12,248 bases of DNA, taken from the NCBI GenBank assembly GCA_900769275.1, contig CAAGGA010000031.1, positions 1 to 12,248 of the forward strand, written 5' to 3'. Below the pieces are notes generated by a model. The model saw only the letters and a list, made by a program, of their open reading frames with translations, did no database searches and was not told the DNA's origin. This stretch comes from an uncultured Prevotella sp. Its GTDB lineage: Bacteria > Bacteroidota > Bacteroidia > Bacteroidales > Bacteroidaceae. The translations under genes and the position numbers were made by a program. The number at the start of each line of letters is the position of its first letter. Position 1 is the first letter of the stretch. Positions 7,440 to 12,248 of this stretch are shown here, one piece after another.

Positions 7440-9026
7440 TCATACCTTCATGCCTTTGCTCTTGCGTTTCTCCTGCTTCTGCTGGATGTCGTCCTTCGGG
7501 GTGGTCTGTCCCTTCTGCAGCGGCTCGATGACATTCTTCGTCGCTTCGTTGGTCTTGCCTTGGCTGTTGACGGCCACCTGAGTGCGGCTCTCGTTTGCCG
7601 GAGCCACCTTCTGAGCGTTGTCAGGATTGGTGTCGTAACGGTAGGGACGGCCTTTCTCGGGATTGAAGCGGAGGTACATGGTGGAGGGTACACCCTTGTC
7701 ATCGGGCACATTCTCCAGTTTGACGGTCTTGCCTGCCACGTAGTCGGCTTTCTGCTCCTCGGTGAAGGGCACGCCCTTCCACTTTGTGATGGGGCGGATG
7801 CTGCCGTCTTCGTTGGTCCATGTGTTGCGTCGTTGCTTGCCGGGTTCCTGCTGCGGTGCTTCCTGCGCTACCTTCTTGGATTCCTTGTTGCTCTGTTCTT
7901 CTACGGTACGGGGCGACTTGCCAGTGCCGGGCACGAACTCCACGCCACGCTGCTCCACGTTCACCTGAAGGGTGGTGACGAACTTGCGACCGTCGTTGCG
8001 CTCGATGAGCTTGTCCTTAACGGGTAGTCCGGCACGGAGCATCTCACGCTCCTGTGGGGTGATTTCCGTCTTGCCGATGCGTTCGGGGATGCGGATGCGG
8101 GCGGCGGGCATGTCGGTAATCTCGTTGGTCTTGCGGTCGATGCTGATGAAGGAGGGGGTTATCTCGCCCGTGGTCTGGTCCACCAAGTCAACGATTCTGC
8201 CGAGGTTGCCTGTCTCCTTCAGGGCTTTCTTCTCTTCCGGGGTGAACTTGTGACCCTTGTACTCATCGAGCTTCTGCTCCTTGCGGATGAAGTGGGGAAC
8301 GAGACGCACGTTGCCGTCGTCGTCCTTGCGGAAGGAGAGGCGGGCATCGAGGCTGAACGACTCTCCTCCGAAGTTGGGCGTGACACGCACGAGGTCGGAC
8401 TTGCCGTAGTTGAGCATCTTCTGCAGGTCGCCGGACTGCTCCAGCTCCTCACGCTTCACACCCCAGTTCTTTTCCAGTGCCTGCCAGTCGATGCGGCTTT
8501 CGTCGATGGGCTGGTAACCTTGCCTTTGCTTGTTCTCCTGTTTGTTTTCCTGTGCGTTCTGCTGCACGTTTTCCTGTTGTTTCTGTTCCATGTTCTCTTG
8601 TTTTTGGGGTTCTACATTGTTTGTCTGATTCTGTTCCTGCTTCTGCTCTTCCTGCGTCTTCTGCTCCTGCGCTACCTGCTTTTCGTAAGTGGAGGTGTCC
8701 ACCTTATGGGGTGCGAGCAGTTCGGCATTGGCTACTGGGTCTTTCAGCAGTTCCTTCATCACTCCGAGCAGGTTCTCCGCCTGGTCTGCCGCGATGCGGT
8801 AGAAGCCAAAGCGGCTGGGCTCCTTGCACTGCCGGAAGAAGTTGCGGAAGAAGTTGTCGAGCACGTCGCCGTTCTTGTCGAACTGCAGGAAGTCCTGTGC
8901 GTTCTCCATCTTTGGCGGTGTGCGTCTAGGGGTGCCGTCCGCCTGTAGTCCGGCCACCACGCTGATTTCGCCCGTCTTCTCGTCACGGACTATCAGCACG
9001 TCTTTTTCGTCTTTTTTCTTTGCCAT
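7440..9026 (-). CDS. DUF4099/DUF3945 domain protein (CTnDOT Orf3-like)
   Basis: This 528-residue soluble protein has a conserved N-terminal region (residues 1-110, M-A-K-K-K-D-E-K-D-V-L then D-F-L-Q-F-D-K-N-G). A Gln/Glu/Asn-rich linker follows at about 115-168. A DUF4099-like segment begins near 170 (I-D-W-Q-A-L-E-K-N-W-G-V) and carries F-S-L-D-A-R-L-S-F. Three related modules follow at about 260-302, 322-364 and 420-464. Each begins with a T-x-E-E- or T-P-Q-E-like helix, has a glycine, and ends in a beta-rich stretch (S-F-I-S-I-D, T-L-Q-V-N-V, M-Y-L-R-F-N); this is the DUF3945 pattern. The C-terminus is basic and Gln/Lys-rich. Its place between small HTH genes and topoisomerase III matches orf3 of the CTnDOT excision operon. 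The biochemical function is unknown; a scaffold or DNA-associated accessory role is a guess. The ATG at 9026 is the natural start. Confidence 0.9.
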   Translation of the reverse strand: MAKKKDEKDVLIVRDEKTGEISVVAGLQADGTPRRTPPKMENAQDFLQFDKNGDVLDNFFRNFFRQCKEPSRFGFYRIAADQAENLLGVMKELLKDPVANAELLAPHKVDTSTYEKQVAQEQKTQEEQKQEQNQTNNVEPQKQENMEQKQQENVQQNAQENKQENKQRQGYQPIDESRIDWQALEKNWGVKREELEQSGDLQKMLNYGKSDLVRVTPNFGGESFSLDARLSFRKDDDGNVRLVPHFIRKEQKLDEYKGHKFTPEEKKALKETGNLGRIVDLVDQTTGEITPSFISIDRKTNEITDMPAARIRIPERIGKTEITPQEREMLRAGLPVKDKLIERNDGRKFVTTLQVNVEQRGVEFVPGTGKSPRTVEEQSNKESKKVAQEAPQQEPGKQRRNTWTNEDGSIRPITKWKGVPFTEEQKADYVAGKTVKLENVPDDKGVPSTMYLRFNPEKGRPYRYDTNPDNAQKVAPANESRTQVAVNSQGKTNEATKNVIEPLQKGQTTPKDDIQQKQEKRKSKGMKV

Positions 9027-9059
9027 CTTGATAGACTTTTAATTGTGAAACATTGATTG

Positions 9060-9416
9060 TTATCGGATGCGGGCCTTGTAGTCCGCCATCTTCTCTTTCT
9101 GGAAGCTATCGATATGCTCCGAGAGGAACTTCTCCACGTCCGACTCCTTGTAGTAGGTCTTCTGCCGGAGCATGAGATAGGGCAGGATGCCCAGCGTGCG
9201 GTAGCGTTGCAGTGACCGCTTGCTGACTTGCAGCATCAGGCAGAGGTCCTGGTTGTCGTAGAGGCGTTCGCCGTTGTACAACCTGCACTCCGTGCCTTCC
9301 TCCTGACCTGCCGACTGCCGCTGGCTGCGGAAGAGCAGGTCGTCGAGCATCTTCTCGTGTCTGTCGAGCCGTTCCATGAGGAGGTGAAACAGCCGTTCTA
9401 TCTTGTAGGTATCCAT
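9060..9416 (-). CDS. Small excisionase-type HTH protein (Xis2d-like position)
   Basis: This 118-residue protein has an N-terminal amphipathic helix (residues 1-29, M-D-T-Y-K-I-E-R-L-F-H-L-L-M) likely to form a coiled coil or dimer. A winged HTH of the excisionase/MerR-like class (HTH_17) follows: Y-D-N-Q-D-L-C-L-M-L-Q-V-S-K-R-S-L-Q-R-Y-R (53-73), wing near 84-91 and E-S-D-V-E-K-F-L at 91-98. It begins 13 bases after the previous HTH gene ends, so the two are co-transcribed. By position it corresponds to the second small excision protein of CTnDOT; DNA bending at attachment sites or control of the excision operon is inferred. I cannot assign orthology by eye. Confidence 0.88.
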   Translation of the reverse strand: MDTYKIERLFHLLMERLDRHEKMLDDLLFRSQRQSAGQEEGTECRLYNGERLYDNQDLCLMLQVSKRSLQRYRTLGILPYLMLRQKTYYKESDVEKFLSEHIDSFQKEKMADYKARIR

Positions 9417-9429
9417 CTTCTTGTTCGTT

Positions 9430-9771
9430 TTATGTTTTCTTGCCTGTCCTTACCATATACTGTCTGTGCAGTTCGCCGATGCGCTCTGCGTTGCCGCTCA
9501 TGGAGCATTCCTTCATCATGCGTTCCACGTCCGTGAGGCGGTAGCGGCAGGTGCGTCCCATCAGCGAGAAGGGGATGCGCCCCTCGTCACGGTAGCGTTG
9601 CAGGGTGCGCAGGCTGATGCCGAGCAGGGCGGTCACCTCCTTGCTGGTCAGCCACCGTTCCTGTGGCTGTACGGGCTGTCTGTCCTCATACCTGCGGATG
9701 TGCTCCGCTATCTTCTCGATGTGTCCTGCCAATTCCTGAAAGGCGGCACTTTCTATCATTATTACGTTCAT
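9430..9771 (-). CDS. Small excisionase-type HTH protein (Xis2c-like position), first gene of the leftward operon
   Basis: This 113-residue protein starts M-N-V-I-M-I-E-S-A-A-F-Q-E-L and has a helical N-terminus (1-30). An HTH_17-type winged helix follows: W-L-T-S-K-E-V-T-A-L-L-G-I-S-L-R-T-L-Q-R-Y-R (40-61), G-R-I-P-F at 64-68 and T-D-V-E-R-M-M at 80-86. I chose the ATG at 9771 although the frame stays open to 9945. The longer version would cover the divergent control region, and the plus-strand partner protein starts with the same kind of N-terminus (M-E-V-V-I-I-E-R-K-A-F). A Bacteroides-type promoter box ends 30 bases upstream. By order it matches the first small excision gene of CTnDOT; a role in excision or regulation is inferred. 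Confidence 0.9.
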   Translation of the reverse strand: MNVIMIESAAFQELAGHIEKIAEHIRRYEDRQPVQPQERWLTSKEVTALLGISLRTLQRYRDEGRIPFSLMGRTCRYRLTDVERMMKECSMSGNAERIGELHRQYMVRTGKKT

Positions 9772-9800
9772 AATCAATACTGTTTTTCTTGTTTCTGCTG

Positions 9801-9831
9801 CAAAATTACAGGATACGGAAAGTGCGAACTT
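9801..9831 (-). promoter_or_regulatory. Predicted Bacteroides promoter for the leftward HTH-DUF3945-topB operon
   Basis: On the minus strand TAATTTTG (9808-9801) fits the Bacteroides -7 consensus TAnnTTTG exactly. Transcription would start near 9793-9795, about 23 bases before the ATG at 9771. The -33 region is poor: AGTTCG at 9830-9825 instead of TTTG, overlapping one of the inverted boxes. A weak -33 overlapped by a possible operator suits a regulated promoter, but that is inference. Confidence 0.5.
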
Positions 9832-9960
9832 ATGACTCATAGATGACTCATAGAAGATTTTCTTGCAACTGGCACAAGATGGCTCATCTTTCGGTTCCAG
9901 ATGCTGCCACCTGCGCTGAAAATGAGTGGTTTTGAGGAACTGCAACGTAACTTCGCACCT
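9820..9960. promoter_or_regulatory. Divergent control region with inverted AAsTTCGCACyT boxes
   Basis: AAGTTCGCACTT (minus strand, 9831-9820) and AACTTCGCACCT (plus strand, 9949-9960) agree in 10 of 12 positions. They lie in mirror orientation upstream of the two divergent HTH operons. The left box covers the -33 region of the leftward promoter; the right box ends 24 bases before the plus-strand ATG. Near the right box TGGTTTTG (9927-9934) differs from TAnnTTTG at one position and might be the rightward -7 box, but no good -33 lies upstream. The tandem repeat at 9832-9853 lies between the boxes. Confidence 0.45.
9832..9853. repeat. Two tandem 11-bp copies of ATGACTCATAG, operator-like
   Basis: Two perfect head-to-tail copies of ATGACTCATAG lie at 9832-9842 and 9843-9853. 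The first nine bases of each unit, ATGACTCAT, are a palindrome apart from the central base, and the 11-base period is about one helical turn. A related site, GATGGCTCATC, lies at 9878-9888. The arrangement looks like binding sites for a dimeric regulator occupying one face of the DNA, plausibly one of the adjacent HTH proteins. Confidence 0.55.
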
Positions 9961-9984
9961 ACAATCACAGCAATACTCAGAATC

Positions 9985-10269
9985 ATGGAAGTAGTAATCA
10001 TTGAAAGAAAGGCGTTCGAGGCACTGATGGCGGATGTCTCGTCGCTGACGGAGAAACTGAACCGCTTGTGCGGTCGTGAGAAGGACAGGCGCATGGCGAA
10101 GTGGATGGACAACGAGGAGGTATGTCGGCTGCTGCGCCTCAGTCCGAGAACCTTGCAGACGATGCGGGACAAGGGATTGATTGCCTGCTCGCAGATAGGC
10201 AAGAAGTTTTATTACCGTAGGGAGGACGTGGCAAGCCTCGTTACAAGCATTAAGGAGGATAGCCTATGA
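9985..10269 (+). CDS. Small excisionase-type HTH protein, first gene of the rightward pair
   Basis: This 94-residue protein starts M-E-V-V-I-I-E-R-K-A-F-E-A-L-M. A helical N-terminus to about residue 35 is followed by an HTH_17-type winged helix: W-M-D-N-E-E-V-C-R-L-L-R-L-S-P-R-T-L-Q-T-M-R (40-61), wing I-G-K-K-F-Y-Y at 71-77 and E-D-V-A-S-L-V at 80-86. The frame is open upstream to 9901. I prefer the ATG at 9985 because its N-terminus aligns with that of the divergent HTH protein starting at 9771. Its stop overlaps the next start by four bases (ATGA), so translation is coupled. DNA binding is well supported; whether it acts in excision or as a regulator of the divergent operon is not known. 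Confidence 0.88.
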   Translation: MEVVIIERKAFEALMADVSSLTEKLNRLCGREKDRRMAKWMDNEEVCRLLRLSPRTLQTMRDKGLIACSQIGKKFYYRREDVASLVTSIKEDSL

Positions 10270-10562
10270 AGCAGGAGATTCTTACGCTGGAGCAGGGACA
10301 GGTGGCGGACATGCTCCTCTCGCTGAAAAACAGCCATCGCAGGATAAACCGCTTCCTGCAGGAATATACGCCTCCGCTGAACGGTGACCGTTACCTGACG
10401 GACAAGGAGGTGGCGGAAGTTTTGAAGGTAAGCCGACGCACCTTGCAGAACCTGCGCAACAACCGTATGCTGCCGTTCATCCTGCTTGGCGGCAAGGCTC
10501 TCTACCGGGAGTATGACATACAACGGCTGCTGGAGGCGAACTACCGCAAGGCGGATGTATAA
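10266..10562 (+). CDS. Small excisionase-type HTH protein, second gene of the rightward pair
   Basis: This 98-residue protein has a helical N-terminus (1-34). An HTH_17-type winged helix follows: Y-L-T-D-K-E-V-A-E-V-L-K-V-S-R-R-T-L-Q-N-L-R (43-64), with wing residues L-L-G-G-K-A-L-Y-R at 73-81 and Y-D-I-Q-R-L-L at 83-89. It starts inside the stop of the preceding gene. The strong hairpin 11 bases after its stop ends this short operon. It shares the S-x-R-[ST]-L-Q recognition-helix pattern with the three other small HTH proteins of the window. The target sites and exact role are unknown. Confidence 0.88.
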   Translation: MKQEILTLEQGQVADMLLSLKNSHRRINRFLQEYTPPLNGDRYLTDKEVAEVLKVSRRTLQNLRNNRMLPFILLGGKALYREYDIQRLLEANYRKADV

Positions 10563-10573
10563 GCTGAATGGTG

Positions 10574-10630
10574 ACGAAAAAGACGGACGGGCAACCCTGA
10601 TGAGTGGGATTGTCCGTCCGTCTTTTTCGT
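10574..10630. terminator. Bidirectional intrinsic terminator between convergent genes
   Basis: Arms at 10574-10594 and 10610-10630 are complementary over 21 bases with a single mismatch (a G-T wobble), around a 15-base loop. The stem core ACGGACGG / CCGTCCGT is GC-rich, and AAAAAG / CTTTTT flank it on the outside. Such a symmetrical hairpin can stop transcription from both sides. It lies between the rightward HTH pair (stop at 10562) and the leftward RhuM-like gene (stop at 10652). Confidence 0.88.
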
Positions 10631-10651
10631 TAGTTGTTTCTGTCTGTCCTT

Positions 10652-11026
10652 TCAGTTATTCCCGAAAGTCCATAAGGGAATGATGATGGCTTGGTGTGTT
10701 TCTTTATCCTTTTCTTTCGTCGCCGTTTCTTTCAGCCACTTGCGGAAGGCGTGGGCATAGAAAGTGTTTATCCGATAGGCCAAGGCTACGATGATGTCCC
10801 AGTGGTAGATGTCCACGGAACAGCCGTCCGCCTTGCGGATATACTTGCACGCCTCATAGTCCACCAGCACACCCGTCTTGCGGATGGCCTTTATCTCCCT
10901 GCCTACGGTGGCGGCAGGGAGATTGAACAGGTCGGCTATCTCGGCGAGGGTCATCCACACCTCTTTCTGCGGGTTGCCTTCCATGCGCACGTGACCGTGC
11001 TCGTCTATTCTGATAGTTCTTCTCAT
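10652..11026 (-). CDS. RhuM N-terminal-domain-like small protein downstream of the integrase
   Basis: This 124-residue protein has a basic start (MRRTIRIDEHGHVRM). An HTH-like segment follows, V-W-M-T-L-A-E-I-A-D-L-F-N-L-P-A-A-T-V-G-R-E-I-K-A-I (split at residues 23-42 and 43-48). The stretch I-Y-H-W-D-I-I-V-A-L-A-Y-R-I-N (73-87) and A-F-R-K-W-L at 93-98 resemble the first part of RhuM-family proteins (W-L-T-Q-x-x-x-A-x-L-F then Y-R-V-N-S with F-R-x-W). RhuM proteins are usually much longer, so this is the DNA-binding module alone or a distinct short family. I chose the ATG at 11026; the open frame to 11059 would run into the integrase. It lies 11 bases after the integrase stop and is probably co-transcribed. 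Regulation of integration is a guess. Confidence 0.8.
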   Translation of the reverse strand: MRRTIRIDEHGHVRMEGNPQKEVWMTLAEIADLFNLPAATVGREIKAIRKTGVLVDYEACKYIRKADGCSVDIYHWDIIVALAYRINTFYAHAFRKWLKETATKEKDKETHQAIIIPLWTFGNN

Positions 11027-11037
11027 GGCGTTCCGTG

Positions 11038-12248
11038 TTAGATCGTCTGACAAATGCACTGCTCCATTGACTCTATCTGCTTGGACAGGCGTTCCATGTC
11101 GTTGCTTACCTTTTCGGCGGTAATCTTCGCATAGATCTGCGTGCTGCGGATGCTGGTGTGGCCCATCATCTTCGACAGGGTTTCAATCGGCACGCCGTTG
11201 GAGAGGCAGATGGTGGTGGCATACGAGTGACGACTTTGGTGCCAGGTGACGTTCTTGTTGATGCCGCAAAGTTTGGCTATCGCCTTGATTCCGTTCTTGC
11301 AGTTCCCATAACATGGGACGGGCAGCAGCCGTCCGTCTTCTGCCATACCTCTGTACTTCTCGATGATGTGCTTGGGCACGTCGAGTAGGCGGATGTTCGA
11401 CTCTACGCCGGTCTTCTGGCGGTTGGTCTTTATCCACAGGTGGCCGTCGAAGGAGGTCTGCAGGTTCTCTTCTGTCAGATTGTACATGTCACGCCAGCTC
11501 AATCCCGTGAAGCAGCAGAAGATGAAGAGGTCCCGGATGAGTTCATAGCTTTTCTTCTTGAACGTGCCGTTGATGAGTGCCGTAATCTCCTCCTTGGTCA
11601 GGAAGCCACGCTTGGTCTCTTCCTTCGTGATGTGGTAGGCATAGAAAGGGTCACGCGCCAGCCAGCCGTTGTTGATGGCGGTGAAGATGATGCTGCGGAA
11701 GGGCATCATGTACGACCATACGGTGTTGGTGCAATGGTTCTTCTCCGTGCGGAGGAACAACTCGAAATCGGTGATGAAGGCGGGTGTCAGCTCACGCAGG
11801 GCGATGTCGCTCATCTTGTAGCGTTGCTTGATGAACTCCGTCAGGTGGTTATATACCACGCAGTATTTCCAGTAGCTGCGCTCGCTCTTCATCTTGCCCA
11901 CCTGTTTCGCATAGTCCTCGTTGTGCTGCTTGAACACGGCCAGCAGGGTCTTGTGGTTCTGCCCCAGACCCAGATAGGCGTTGCGCACCTTTTCCGCCGT
12001 GACATATCCGTCGGTATCGCACACTTCCTGATACGCCTTGTTGATGCCCAGCCGTATCTTGTCCAGCATACGGTTGCCCTCCTGTGCCACGAGGCTGCGG
12101 CCTGTCAGTTTGCCCAGCTCCACGTTCCACATTTTCTCCTCCACGTCCAGCTTGCTGCTGAACTGTGATACCTTTCCGTTCACCGTGATGCGGCACATCA
12201 CGGGAATCATTCCGTTCTTTTTCGGCGCGTTGCGCTTGAGGTAGAACA
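11038..12248 (-). CDS. Tyrosine recombinase, element integrase (partial, N-terminus beyond right edge)
   Basis: A Bacteroidetes-type site-specific tyrosine recombinase that would join and excise the element. The frame stays open from the ATG at 12210 to the window edge as F-Y-L-K-R-N-A-P-K-K-N-G. This is the usual N-terminal strand of this family, so the true start lies outside and only about 10-15 residues are missing. Counting from Met at 12210, an N-terminal arm-binding/SAM-like part (1-80) is followed by a core-binding domain (about 88-185) and a catalytic domain. Catalytic residues are K266 (R-Q-K-T-G), H324 and R327 (H-Q-S-R), H351 (M-M-G-H) and the nucleophile Y360 (Q-I-Y-A-K). At the usual Arg I place the motif reads T-G-L-S-W-R-D, with Ser238 and an Arg two residues later. 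IntDOT of CTnDOT also has Ser there. It is followed after 11 bases by the RhuM-like gene. Confidence 0.95.
   Translation of the reverse strand, partial: FYLKRNAPKKNGMIPVMCRITVNGKVSQFSSKLDVEEKMWNVELGKLTGRSLVAQEGNRMLDKIRLGINKAYQEVCDTDGYVTAEKVRNAYLGLGQNHKTLLAVFKQHNEDYAKQVGKMKSERSYWKYCVVYNHLTEFIKQRYKMSDIALRELTPAFITDFELFLRTEKNHCTNTVWSYMMPFRSIIFTAINNGWLARDPFYAYHITKEETKRGFLTKEEITALINGTFKKKSYELIRDLFIFCCFTGLSWRDMYNLTEENLQTSFDGHLWIKTNRQKTGVESNIRLLDVPKHIIEKYRGMAEDGRLLPVPCYGNCKNGIKAIAKLCGINKNVTWHQSRHSYATTICLSNGVPIETLSKMMGHTSIRSTQIYAKITAEKVSNDMERLSKQIESMEQCICQTI

Noticed and set aside
8525..8690. Repetitive DNA that might be taken for a repeat array or CRISPR
   Set aside because: It encodes the Gln-rich linker; the repeats are irregular codon runs with no constant repeat and spacer lengths.
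8250..8948. Leucine-rich plus-strand frame that resembles membrane segments
   Set aside because: The Leu-rich stretch is the antisense of the Gln/Glu-rich linker codons of the DUF4099/DUF3945 protein.
9832..9853. Tandem repeat as a possible attachment-site core
   Set aside because: Attachment sites lie at element ends, usually outside the integrase gene. This repeat sits between two operons well inside the element, so an operator is the simpler reading.
9772..9945. 58-codon N-terminal extension of the first leftward HTH gene
   Set aside because: It would cover the promoter, tandem repeat and operator-like boxes. The partner protein on the other strand begins at the equivalent of the internal Met at 9771.

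Overview
The window is part of an integrative and conjugative element (conjugative transposon) of a Bacteroidales bacterium, of the Bacteroides / Prevotella / Parabacteroides kind. The evidence is the gene set. It has a Bacteroidetes-type tyrosine recombinase, several small excisionase-like helix-turn-helix proteins, a DUF4099/DUF3945 protein, a topoisomerase III, a DUF1896 protein and a very large DNA methylase/SNF2-helicase fusion. Starts lack clear Shine-Dalgarno sequences, and one upstream region carries a Bacteroides-type TAnnTTTG box. By eye the genes look GC-rich and the intergenic gaps AT-rich; I did not compute this. No rRNA, tRNA, insertion sequence, CRISPR array or element end is visible. 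No stretch of 300 bases or more lacks a gene.

Right end (about 10.65-12.25 kb, minus strand): the integrase, whose N-terminus lies beyond the right edge, is followed after 11 bases by a small protein resembling the N-terminal DNA-binding part of RhuM proteins. A long hairpin at 10574-10630 separates this leftward pair from a convergent, rightward pair of overlapping HTH genes (9985-10562).

Centre (about 9.77-9.99 kb): a compact divergent control region. It carries an 11-bp tandem repeat of a near-palindrome, a pair of inverted 12-bp boxes and a plausible Bacteroides promoter. It faces two HTH genes on each side, and the two pairs look like mirror-image paralogues.

Left part (1-9.77 kb, minus strand): two HTH genes, then a DUF4099/DUF3945 protein, then topoisomerase III. 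This order matches the excision operon of CTnDOT (xis2c-xis2d-orf3-exc) as I remember it. A 163-bp gap with nested inverted repeats and a terminator-like hairpin follows. Then come DUF1896 and, overlapping it by 11 bases, the methylase/helicase gene, which is open over 1556 codons and runs off the left edge.

Inferred workings: the integrase with the small HTH proteins would control and carry out integration and excision. Topoisomerase III and the DUF3945 protein would assist excision or DNA processing. The methylase/helicase with DUF1896 may protect or process the element's DNA during transfer. The least explained parts are the divergent control region and the repeats around topoisomerase III.
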